Shown here: piece by piece, positions 43,319-52,303 of the stretch
Position numbering within the stretch: position 1 is the stretch's first letter
How the letters are laid out: each line of letters starts with the position of its first letter
DNA from: Planctomycetota bacterium
GTDB taxonomy: Bacteria; Planctomycetota; J058
Reading direction: 5' to 3'
NCBI GenBank assembly: GCA_023954375.1
Contig: JAMLIC010000008.1
Coordinates: 173,642 to 237,641 of the forward strand
DNA length: 64,000 bases
Program-made: the position numbers and the translations under genes
Notes under the pieces: generated by a model
What the model saw: only the letters and a program-made list of their open reading frames with translations
What the model was told of the DNA's origin: nothing
The model's database searches: none

Positions 43319-44854
43319 CTAGCGCCGGCGCTGCGCCTCCCGCTGCGCCTGCTTCCAGGCGGCCAGCGCCTCGCGCAGGGCGGGGTCCTCGTGCGCCTCG
43401 AGGTCGGCGATCACCAGGCCGGCCTGCCGGTCGCTCGCGCGCAGGGCGGCGAGCAGGGCCTCGAGGTGCTCGGGCGCGCGGGTCTGCCTGTAGAGCGCGG
43501 CGCGGCAGGAGAGCGCCAGCTCCGGGTCGCCGAGCCCGCGCTCGAGCGCGGCCGCCGCCGCCTCGCCCGGGAAGTGGCCCAGCGCCAGCGCGGCCCGGCT
43601 CCGCGCCGCGACCAGGCCGACCCGCTGGAACGAGGCGCTGAAGTCCTCCTTGTCGCCGCCGGGCGGCGGCGCCGCCGTGACGAGCCGCGCCAGGTGAGGC
43701 ACGGCGCCCGGGTCGCCGAGCGCGGCGAGCGCGCCGGCGACGTCGAGGTTCCAGGTCGGCGCGACGTCGCGCGGGAGCAGCCGGACGAGGACCTCGAGCG
43801 TCCCGGGCGCGCCGAGGCGCGCCAGCCCGTGCACCGCCCCGCGCTTCGTGCAGGCGCTCTGGCCGCCGTCGAGCAGGGCGCGCAGGGCCTCGACGGCGTC
43901 GGCGCGGCCGCCGAGGAGCTCGAACGCGCGGTCCTCGGCGGCGCTGTGCGGGTGGTGCCACACGAACGCGGCCAGGAGCCCCGTCGTCGCCGACGACGCG
44001 TCCTCGGCGACCTCGTCGATCACGGCCGGCGTCACGCCCTCGCCCGAGAGGCGGGTCATCGTCGCGTGGGTGGCGTCGTCGAACTCCACCCGCGCGAAGG
44101 GCGGCAGCCAGGCGTAGAACGCCGCCTGTCGGCGGTGGCGCGCGGCGGCGTCGGCCTGCCCCTGCGCCTCGCGCGCCTTCGCCAGCGCCTCGTGCACCTC
44201 GCCCGCCCGCGGGTCGAGCTCGAGCGCCTGCTCGAGCGCCGCCACGGCCTCCTCCTCGCGCCCGGCCGCCTGCAGGACGAAGCCCAGCCGCGCGAGCACC
44301 GGGCCCGTGGCGCGCCGCGCCCGCTGCGCCTCGAGGACCTCGAGCGCCGACGCCGGCGCGCCGAGCTCCAGGTGGACCTCGGCCAGCGACACGGCGGCGT
44401 CGGGGAGGTCGGGCTCGAGCGCCAGCGCCCGGGTCAGCGCGTCGCGGGCCCGCTCCAGGCGCGCCCGCTTCCACGCCGCCGCGGCCGCGGCGTCCTGGGT
44501 GCGGCGGAAGCTCATCTGGCCGCGACGGTGCGTGACGTCCGGCCCGTCGCTCGCCTGCCGCCGCCGCAGGTGCGCGGCCGCGAGCAGGGCGTCGACCCCG
44601 GCGCCCTCGCCCTCGAGCACGGCCGCCGCGTCGTCGCGCCGGCCGTCGAAGTCCAGCACCTCGGCCAGGAGCTGCCTCGCCCGCCCGTCGTCGCGCGCCG
44701 CCTCGAGCCGCGCGCGGAGGAGCCGCTCGGCGTCGGCCAGCCGCCCGGACCGGGCGAGCTGCAGGGCGTCGTCGGCGGCGTCGGGTCCGGGCGCCTGGGC
44801 CAGGGCCGGGGCCGCCGGGAGCAGGAGGACGAGCAGCAAGGCGAGGGCGCGCAC
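43319..44854 (-). CDS. Secreted TPR/HEAT-repeat protein
   Basis: 511 residues from the GTG at 44854 (GAGG upstream). Signal peptide LALLLVLLLPAAPALAQ. TPR modules occupy ~25-230 (for example LERARDALTRALALEPDLPD, AVAALEQALELDPRAGEVHE), and the C-terminal half is HEAT-like (GDPGAVPHLARLVTAAPPPG, LERGLGDPELALSCRAALYR). It resembles the 18350-19927 protein in plan but in the reverse domain order. It probably acts as a scaffold outside the cytoplasm. A repeat B fragment touches its stop codon. Confidence 0.75.
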   Translation of the reverse strand: MRALALLLVLLLPAAPALAQAPGPDAADDALQLARSGRLADAERLLRARLEAARDDGRARQLLAEVLDFDGRRDDAAAVLEGEGAGVDALLAAAHLRRRQASDGPDVTHRRGQMSFRRTQDAAAAAAWKRARLERARDALTRALALEPDLPDAAVSLAEVHLELGAPASALEVLEAQRARRATGPVLARLGFVLQAAGREEEAVAALEQALELDPRAGEVHEALAKAREAQGQADAAARHRRQAAFYAWLPPFARVEFDDATHATMTRLSGEGVTPAVIDEVAEDASSATTGLLAAFVWHHPHSAAEDRAFELLGGRADAVEALRALLDGGQSACTKRGAVHGLARLGAPGTLEVLVRLLPRDVAPTWNLDVAGALAALGDPGAVPHLARLVTAAPPPGGDKEDFSASFQRVGLVAARSRAALALGHFPGEAAAAALERGLGDPELALSCRAALYRQTRAPEHLEALLAALRASDRQAGLVIADLEAHEDPALREALAAWKQAQREAQRRR

Positions 44855-44959
44855 GGGACACCTCGGAGTGCATGAAGCAATCGGCTCTCGCGGCCGGGTC
44901 GTGGTGACCAGCCTACGATCGGAGCAGCACGCGAGGCGAGGCCGCGGAGGCTGAGGCGA

Positions 44960-45020
44960 GGCGGCGCGCGCGCGGGCGACGTCGTATCGACATACTTCGA
45001 GCCCGCGCGCGCGCGCCGCC
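44960..45020 (-). terminator. GC-only hairpin 3' of the sigma-54 activator gene
   Basis: GGCGGCGCGCGCGCGGGC (44960-44977) pairs with GCCCGCGCGCGCGCGCCGCC (45001-45020, two unpaired bases) around a 23-nt AT-richer loop. It lies ~57 bp beyond the stop at 45077. The flank motif CCGCGGCCGCAGCCGTCGAG at ~45031-45050 lies between them. Confidence 0.55.
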
Positions 45021-45076
45021 CCGCCCAGCATCCGCGGCCGCAGCCGTCGAGCACGCCTCCGGCCGGCAGGGTACAC

Positions 45077-46624
<1,548 letters not shown>

Positions 46625-46666
46625 CCCCCTGCGCCTCCTCGCTGCGTGTGGAACTACCATAGCACC

Positions 46667-47722
46667 GTGCGGCTGCTCCTCGTCCGGCTGAGCGCGATCG
46701 GCGACGTCCTGCACGCGCTCCCCGCCCTCGAGGTGCTGCGGCGGGCCGCGCCGGCGGCCGAGCTCACCTGGGTGGTCGAGCCGACCGCGGCGCCGCTCCT
46801 CGAGGGCCACCCGGCGCTCGACCGCCTCGTCGTCCTCGACCGGCCCGGCGTGCAGGCGGGGCCGCGGCGCCTGGGCGCCCTGCGCCAGGCCGCCGGCGCC
46901 CTGGCCGCCCTGCGCGGCCTGCGCGCCGACGCGGCGCTGGACCTGCAGGGGCTCTTGCGCAGCGCGCTCGTCGCCCGGGCGGCCGGCGCGGCGCGGGTCC
47001 TCGGTCCAGTTTGGGCGCGCGAGGGCGCGGCCCACCTCTACACCGATCGCCTGGGTCTGCCGCGCCCGGGCGAGGCGCACGTGGTCGAGCGGCACGCGCG
47101 CGCGGCGCGGGCGGCGCTGGCCGCGCTCGGCCTCGGCGCGGACGACGGGCCGGTCCCGCGGGCGCGGCTCGGCCTCACGCTGCCCTCGCGCGTCGAGCGG
47201 CGCGTCGTGCTCCTGCCGGGCGCCGGCAAGCCCGCCAACCGCCCGCCGCCGGGGCTCCTGGCCCGGGTCGCCGACCGACTGGCCGGGCGGGCCGAGGTCG
47301 TCCTCGTCGGCGGCCCGCGTGACGCCCCGCGCGCCCGGGCGATCGTCGAGCGCTGCGCGACGGCGCGGCCCGTCGACCTCACGGCCCGCCACGGCCTCGC
47401 CGCGACGGCCGCCGTCCTCGCCGGGGCCGCGGTGGTGGTCGGCGGCGACACCGGGCCGCTGCACCTCGCGCGCGTGCTGGGTCGCCCGGTCGTGGGCCTG
47501 TTCCACGCCGCCGACCCCGCGCGCACCGGGCCCGCCGGGCTCCCGGGCGACGCGCCGGTCCACGTGCTCCGCGGCCAGGCCGACTGCGCCCCCTGCTGCG
47601 CGGCCCGCTGCCGGCGACCCGACCGGCGGCGCGTGTGCCTGCGGCCGATCACGGCCGACGCGGTCGCCGCGCGGGTCGTGGACGCCCTCGACTACCCCGG
47701 CCAGTCCCCCGCCTCGGCGTAG
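46667..47722 (+). CDS. Glycosyltransferase family 9 (heptosyltransferase-like)
   Basis: 351 residues from the GTG at 46667. GT9 enzymes add heptose or related sugars to the lipopolysaccharide core. Starts LLLVRLSAIGDVLHALPALE, the defining N-terminal loop, then LTWVVEPTAAPLLEGHP and DAALDLQGLLRSALVARAAG. The donor site is VVLLPGAGKPANRPPP and VVVGGDTGPLHLARVLGRPV with the conserved Asp-Thr-Gly-Pro-x-His. A Cys-rich tail ADCAPCCAARC is common in bacterial GT9 proteins. It implies a Gram-negative outer membrane. Its 3' end overlaps the convergent phosphodiesterase gene by 31 bp. Confidence 0.9.
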   Translation: MRLLLVRLSAIGDVLHALPALEVLRRAAPAAELTWVVEPTAAPLLEGHPALDRLVVLDRPGVQAGPRRLGALRQAAGALAALRGLRADAALDLQGLLRSALVARAAGAARVLGPVWAREGAAHLYTDRLGLPRPGEAHVVERHARAARAALAALGLGADDGPVPRARLGLTLPSRVERRVVLLPGAGKPANRPPPGLLARVADRLAGRAEVVLVGGPRDAPRARAIVERCATARPVDLTARHGLAATAAVLAGAAVVVGGDTGPLHLARVLGRPVVGLFHAADPARTGPAGLPGDAPVHVLRGQADCAPCCAARCRRPDRRRVCLRPITADAVAARVVDALDYPGQSPASA

Positions 47723-48447
47723 ACGAACGCGCCGGGCAGCCGCGCGTCGGCGGCCAGGGCCTCCAGCGCGTCACGAGCGGCGACGCGCCCGGGGAGGTAG
47801 GCCAGGCCGCGCGCGCGGGCGGCCTCGGCGAGGCGCGCGTGGGCGCTCGCCGGGCGGGGGCGCAGGCCGAGCGGGCACAAGAGGTCGGCCGCGCCAGGCG
47901 CCAGCCGCGGGGCGAGGCCGCGCCGGGTCAGGCTGCGCAGCGTGTAGGTCGTCGGCCGGTGCCACACGCGGCCGCCCGGCGCCGGCGAGGCGAACAGCAC
48001 GCGCGGGGCGTCGGGCCACGCGCGCCGGGCGAGGGCGAGCAGGTCGAGCGAGCTCGCGGCGAGCCACAGCCCGGCCGGGCGCCGCGTCGCCAGGTCGGCC
48101 AGGGCCTCGAGCGCCCGCTCGACCGGGCCGACGCCCGCCTTGAGCTCGACCAGCAGCGGCAGGTCGCGCGCGCGCTCGAGGTAGGCGTCGTCCACGAGCG
48201 CCAGCCGGTCGGCGGCGGCCCAGCGGCGCACGCGCGCCGGCCCGAGGCGCTCGCGCCCCGTCGGGCCGTGCCACGCGTAGAGGAGCGCCCCCGCCCACTT
48301 GAGGTCGAGCTCCACCCCGTGCGCCAGCGCGCGCCCGGCGAGCGTCGCCGGGCCGCGCGCCGCGGCGGCGCGGACCGCGTCCACCCCCGCCAGGGTGTTG
48401 CCGTGGCGGTGCCAGAAGAGCGCGAAGGTCGGCGCGGGTCCCAACAT
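47692..48447 (-). CDS. Glycerophosphodiester phosphodiesterase-like protein
   Basis: 251 residues from the ATG at 48447 (GGAGGG upstream). GDPD enzymes cleave glycerophosphodiesters to glycerol-3-phosphate and an alcohol. The start FWHRHGNTLAGVDAVRAA keeps the catalytic His and the Arg-His-Gly core. HGVELDLKWAGALLYAWHG gives the metal ligands (Glu, Asp) and the second His. LPLLVELKAGV matches the third metal Glu of the barrel. The HRG of standard GDPD is HRHG here. No signal peptide, so it should be cytoplasmic. Divergent from queE by 26 bp. Confidence 0.8.
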   Translation of the reverse strand: MLGPAPTFALFWHRHGNTLAGVDAVRAAAARGPATLAGRALAHGVELDLKWAGALLYAWHGPTGRERLGPARVRRWAAADRLALVDDAYLERARDLPLLVELKAGVGPVERALEALADLATRRPAGLWLAASSLDLLALARRAWPDAPRVLFASPAPGGRVWHRPTTYTLRSLTRRGLAPRLAPGAADLLCPLGLRPRPASAHARLAEAARARGLAYLPGRVAARDALEALAADARLPGAFVYAEAGDWPG

Positions 48448-48473
48448 CGGCCCTCCGTCGTATCCTCTCCTGC

Positions 48474-49145
48474 ATGGGCCGCGACAAGGGCGACGTCGAG
48501 ACGCTGGTCGTCAACGAGGTCTACGCCAGCGTCCAGGGCGAGGGGACGCGGGCGGGGCGCCCGTGCGCGTTCGTCCGCCTGACCGGCTGCGGCCTGCGGT
48601 GCACCTGGTGCGACACCGCCTACGCCTTCCACGAGGGGGCGCGGCGGACGGTCGACGAGGTCGTGGCCGAGGTGCGCGCGTTCGGGCTCGACCTCGTGCT
48701 CCTCACCGGCGGCGAGCCGCTCGAGCAGCCCGGCTGCCTGACGCTCGCCGCGCGCCTGTGCGACGCCGGGCTCGAGGTCACGGTGGAGACCGGCGGCCAC
48801 GTCGACGCGGCCCCGCTCGACCCGCGCGTCGCGCGGATCCTCGACGTGAAGTGCCCCGGCAGCGGCATGGAGAGGCGCAACCACTGGCCGAACCTGTCGC
48901 GCCTCCGGCCCACGGACGAGGTGAAGTTCGTCGTGGCCGACCGCCGCGACGTGGACTACGCGCTCGCCGTGATCCGCGAGCACGGGCTCGTCGAGCGGGG
49001 CTGCGCGCTGCTCTTCTCCCCCGTGCACGGCGCCCTCGACCCGGCCGTCCTGTCCGGCTGGTTGGTCGCGGCGCGCGTCCCGCGAGCGCGGCTGAACCTG
49101 CAGCTCCACAAGCTGGTCTGGCCGGCGGCCACACGGGGGGTGTGA
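48474..49145 (+). CDS. queE: 7-carboxy-7-deazaguanine synthase (radical SAM)
   Basis: 223 residues. Ring contraction of 6-carboxy-5,6,7,8-tetrahydropterin in the queuosine/preQ0 pathway. The N-terminal VVNEVYASVQGEGTRAGRPC is the QueE family start and CGLRCTWCDTAY holds the 4Fe-4S cluster (CxxxCxxC, a truncated radical SAM loop). LLTGGEPLEQPG is the SAM-binding GGE motif. LDVKCPGSGM and LQLHKLVW also fit. No queC or queD gene lies in the window. No clear Shine-Dalgarno; the message may be nearly leaderless. Confidence 0.93.
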   Translation: MGRDKGDVETLVVNEVYASVQGEGTRAGRPCAFVRLTGCGLRCTWCDTAYAFHEGARRTVDEVVAEVRAFGLDLVLLTGGEPLEQPGCLTLAARLCDAGLEVTVETGGHVDAAPLDPRVARILDVKCPGSGMERRNHWPNLSRLRPTDEVKFVVADRRDVDYALAVIREHGLVERGCALLFSPVHGALDPAVLSGWLVAARVPRARLNLQLHKLVWPAATRGV

Positions 49146-49180
49146 GCCGGCTGGTATCCTGCGCCGCCGGGAGGGCTCCC

Positions 49181-50038
49181 ATGGACCCGGCGCGCCGCTT
49201 CCTCGACGACCTCCAGGCCTGGCTGCACGAACGGACCGCGAGCGACCTCGTCACGCGCGAGGAGGCCTCGCGGCTCCTCCAGGACCTCCGGGGCGACGAG
49301 GCGTTCTGGGGCAAGGCGCGTCCGCACTTCGACCGCGCCTGGAAGACGACCGAGGACCGCCTCCGCGGCGAGCGCCGGGCGCTCAAGGAGCTGCTCTCGC
49401 CCGAGGCGCAGGCGCGCCTCCTCGACGCGGCCGAGGCCATGGAGCCCGACCCCGAGGCGGTGCGCACCTTCCTGCGCTCCCCGGCGATCGAGACCATGCT
49501 CGGGTCGATCCTCTACGCCGGGATCTTCGAGTTCATGAAGAAGGCCGACCTGCTGGGCGCCCTCGTCAACAAGCTCCCGGTGATCGGGCCGATCCGCAAG
49601 CGGCTCGTCGCGGCGTTCGCCGAGGAGGTCGAGGGGCGGCTCGAGGGGCACATCAAGGCGTTCCTGGGCACGTTCTCGGGCCTGGCCGTCGAGCGCATGA
49701 TCCAGTTCGTCCTCTCGGACGAGAACCGCGAGGGCTTCCGCAAGGCGCGCCGCCGGCTCGCGGAGCACCTGCTCGAGCGCCCGGTGGCCTCGCTCCTCCC
49801 CGACCCCGCCACGACGGCGCGCTGGCGCGACGTGGCCTGGGGCGCCCTGCGCGACGCGTCGCTGCGCGACGAGGCGCAGGTGCTGGCGTGGATCTACGAG
49901 GACCACGGCAAGGAGCCCCTCGGCGCCTGGGCCTGGGAGGGCTCGCCGCTCGGGCGCGACCTGCTCGCGCGCGGGCTGGCGCGGTTCCTCGAGGCGCGCG
50001 GCTGGCAGGTGGTGGGGCCGGCGGCCGCCGTCACCTGA
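49181..50038 (+). CDS. Conserved-looking helical protein of unknown function
   Basis: 285 residues from the ATG at 49181, 35 bp after queE, with GGGAGGG upstream. Mostly charged helix (residues 1-90: EEASRLLQDLRGDEAFWGKA). A central hydrophobic segment (~103-145, ETMLGSILYAGIFEFMKKA, LLGALVNKLPVIGPIRKRLV) could be an amphipathic helix or a membrane hairpin. The C-terminal half is helical with many Arg/Glu pairs. No motif I recognise and no signal peptide. It may share a transcript with queE. Confidence 0.6.
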   Translation: MDPARRFLDDLQAWLHERTASDLVTREEASRLLQDLRGDEAFWGKARPHFDRAWKTTEDRLRGERRALKELLSPEAQARLLDAAEAMEPDPEAVRTFLRSPAIETMLGSILYAGIFEFMKKADLLGALVNKLPVIGPIRKRLVAAFAEEVEGRLEGHIKAFLGTFSGLAVERMIQFVLSDENREGFRKARRRLAEHLLERPVASLLPDPATTARWRDVAWGALRDASLRDEAQVLAWIYEDHGKEPLGAWAWEGSPLGRDLLARGLARFLEARGWQVVGPAAAVT

Positions 50039-50042
50039 CGCG

Positions 50043-51149
50043 TCAGTCGCCCTCGTCCACCGGGGGGAACGGCGTCGCGCCCGGGCCGTCGTCGGTCGGT
50101 GGCGTGCGGCGGCGCGACATCCCCGGGAGCAGGGCCTCCACCGCGTCGGTCCCGAGCTCGAACGGCGGGGCGCTGTAGAAGCCGTCCGACCAGAGGGCGT
50201 GGAGCACGCCGGCGCGGTGCCAGGTGTCGGGGAGCTTCTTGTCGAGGTGCGGCAGGAACCCGTCGGGCAGGCGGAAGAGCGCCTGGCCCTCCGGGCGCTC
50301 GAACCGCCGCGGGCCCGGCGCCGGCTCGCCCGCGTCGGGGTCGACGCCGTAGCGGCGCGACACGACCCAGAACGGCGTCTGCCCGGAGAGGTCCCACACG
50401 TAGAGCGTCGGGTCGCCGAGCGGGGCGCCCGGCTCGACGTCGACCTCGGCCTCGAACACGGTGTGGTCGACCCCGACCGGCGTGGCACGGAGCGTGAGCC
50501 GCCCCCGCGGCACGTCGACGGCCTCGACGTGGCCGCCGGGCACGAGCTCGTCGGCGAGCACCTGCTTCGGGGTCTCGACCTTCACGAGGTAGCGCGTGCT
50601 GTTGAAGATCAGGACGCGCGCCTGGCGCGTCCGCGCGCGCTCGACGTGGCCCTCGGTCCAGAGCACCTTCCGCACGACGCCCGTCGAGCCCCTCTTCGCC
50701 GCGACCTGCTCGGGGAGCGGGCCGTCGACGGCGGGCAGGAAGTCGGGCGGCAGACGGAAGAGCGCGCCCGGCGCCTCGAACGGCGCGGCCGACTCGCCCT
50801 GGTGCGCCTGGTCGCCGTAGCCCTTGCTCGCGGCCCACCAGCCCTCGACAGGTGCCACGGCCCACACCCAGGTCGGGTGCGGCGGGCGGGACGTCCCGCC
50901 CAGGTCGGAGCGGATCGCGGCCACGCCCGGCGCCTCGAGCAGGAGGCCGCCCGTGGGGACGCCCGGCAGCGAGAGCGTGCCCGCGGCCGGGACCTCGACG
51001 GCCTGGCCGCCCACGACGACGCGCGCCGGGGTCGGTCCCGGGTTGACGAGGAGCAGGTCGGCGCGCGGCCGGAGGAGCACGGCGGCGGCGGCGGCGAGGG
51101 TGGCGACCACGAGCGCGGCCGCGACGGCGAGGGCAGGCGAGTGCTTCAT
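50043..51149 (-). CDS. Membrane-anchored protein with two internal repeat domains
   Basis: 368 residues from the ATG at 51149. One N-terminal membrane helix or uncleaved signal (ALAVAAALVVATLAAAAAVL), then two related ~130-residue halves. The first has FRLPPDFLPAVDGPLPEQVA with KVLWTEGHVERAR; the second has FRLPDGFLPHLDKKLPDTWH with HALWSDGFYSAPPFEL. Each half is preceded by a strand like WAVAPVEGWWAASKGYG or WVVSRRYGVDPDAGE. The duplicated FRLP-x-FLP ... LW-x-(E/D)G pattern is clear, but I do not recognise the family. The Pro-rich C-terminus ends in an acidic tail. Probably periplasmic. Confidence 0.65.
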   Translation of the reverse strand: MKHSPALAVAAALVVATLAAAAAVLLRPRADLLLVNPGPTPARVVVGGQAVEVPAAGTLSLPGVPTGGLLLEAPGVAAIRSDLGGTSRPPHPTWVWAVAPVEGWWAASKGYGDQAHQGESAAPFEAPGALFRLPPDFLPAVDGPLPEQVAAKRGSTGVVRKVLWTEGHVERARTRQARVLIFNSTRYLVKVETPKQVLADELVPGGHVEAVDVPRGRLTLRATPVGVDHTVFEAEVDVEPGAPLGDPTLYVWDLSGQTPFWVVSRRYGVDPDAGEPAPGPRRFERPEGQALFRLPDGFLPHLDKKLPDTWHRAGVLHALWSDGFYSAPPFELGTDAVEALLPGMSRRRTPPTDDGPGATPFPPVDEGD

Positions 51150-51196
51150 GGTGGGGCGGAGTCTACCCGCCGGGCGGCGACCTGTCCGCGGACGCG

Positions 51197-52303
51197 TCAG
51201 GGGAGGCCAGGGTCGGTGCGGCCCTCGAGCGCGGCCGCGACGATCGCGCGCGCGCCGTCGAGGCCGTTGGGCGGGGGCGGCTCGGCGGGCTGCGCCTGGC
51301 GCGCGGCGGCGAGCGCCGGGCCCCAGCGGCCGGCGAGGAGGTCGTCCTCGCCGAGCTCCACCCACGGGAGCACGCGCCGCCCGAACGCCCGCAGGCGCGG
51401 GTGCTCGCGGAACTGGTCGTCGCCACGCACGGCCACGAACGGCGTCGGCCGCTCCAGGCACTCCGACAGGGTCCCGTAGCCGGGCTTGCCCAGGAGGACG
51501 TCGGCGCCGAGCACGAGGTCCTGGTGGGCGAGGTCGTGGTCGTGCGGGAGGACGACGAGGTTCTCGGGCGGTGGGTCCCTCGGCGGGGCGAACGTGACGA
51601 AGGCGTGGTCGGGGTGCGCGCGGGCGATCGCGCTCAGGTCGAGCGCGTCGCCGTAGCCGCCGAACGAGACGAGCACGACCGGGCGCGGGTCGTCGGGCCG
51701 GGGACGCGGCAGGCGCCGACGGGCCTCGTCGGCGGAGCAGGTGGGCGGGCGGCGCAGGGCCAGGTGCGGGCGCGGCGGGCCGAGCGCGTCGAGGCCGCCG
51801 CCCCCGGGCAGGGCGACGACGTGCGTCGCCAGCCCCTCGGCCACGCGCAGGCGCGCGCTGGCGACCTCGAACCACTCGTCGCGATCGGCCCAGCCGGCGT
51901 AGATCCAGCTCCAGGTGAAGTTGGCCACGGCGACCGCCGGCACGTCGAGGCGCCGCGCGACCTCGAAGGCCAGCGGCGGCACGTCGGCCAGGACGAGCGT
52001 GGCGCCGAGCGCTCTCCCGCGGGCGACCTCGGCGCGCACGAGGTCGGGCCAGCGCTCGAGATGGCGGGCGAGCGCCTCGCGCGTGGCCGGCACGTCGACG
52101 TGGAGCGGACCCCGCTGCACGGCGCCCGGGCCGACGTCGACGTCCTCGACCGACGCGGGCCAGGGCGCGCGGCGCGCCCAGGGGAGCGCGCGCCCGCTCG
52201 TCCGCACGTGGACGGGCAGGCGGCGGGCGAGGCCCTCGAGGAGCGGGCTCGTGCGCGTCCAGTGGCCGAAGCCGTGGCCGGAGACGTAGGCGAGCACGCT
52301 CAT
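51197..52303 (-). CDS. Glycosyltransferase (GT-B fold, MurG-like)
   Basis: 368 residues. N-terminal VLAYVSGHGFGHWTRTSPLL with the Gly-His-rich loop, then VANFTWSWIYAGWADRDEWF. The C-terminal nucleotide-sugar domain has VVLVSFGGYGDALDLSAIAR, LPHDHDLAHQDLVLGADVLL and GKPGYGTLSECLERPTPFVA, the pattern seen in MurG-like and related glycosyltransferases (including those fused to galactokinase-type kinases in plants). No signal peptide. Its ATG overlaps the stop of the membrane-protein gene upstream (ATGA), so it is in the ftsH operon. The sugar and acceptor are unknown. Confidence 0.78.
   Translation of the reverse strand: MSVLAYVSGHGFGHWTRTSPLLEGLARRLPVHVRTSGRALPWARRAPWPASVEDVDVGPGAVQRGPLHVDVPATREALARHLERWPDLVRAEVARGRALGATLVLADVPPLAFEVARRLDVPAVAVANFTWSWIYAGWADRDEWFEVASARLRVAEGLATHVVALPGGGGLDALGPPRPHLALRRPPTCSADEARRRLPRPRPDDPRPVVLVSFGGYGDALDLSAIARAHPDHAFVTFAPPRDPPPENLVVLPHDHDLAHQDLVLGADVLLGKPGYGTLSECLERPTPFVAVRGDDQFREHPRLRAFGRRVLPWVELGEDDLLAGRWGPALAAARQAQPAEPPPPNGLDGARAIVAAALEGRTDPGLP

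Noticed and set aside
44960..45020. GC-alternating stretch as a Z-DNA element
   Set aside because: A hairpin after a stop codon explains it better; no independent evidence for Z-DNA.
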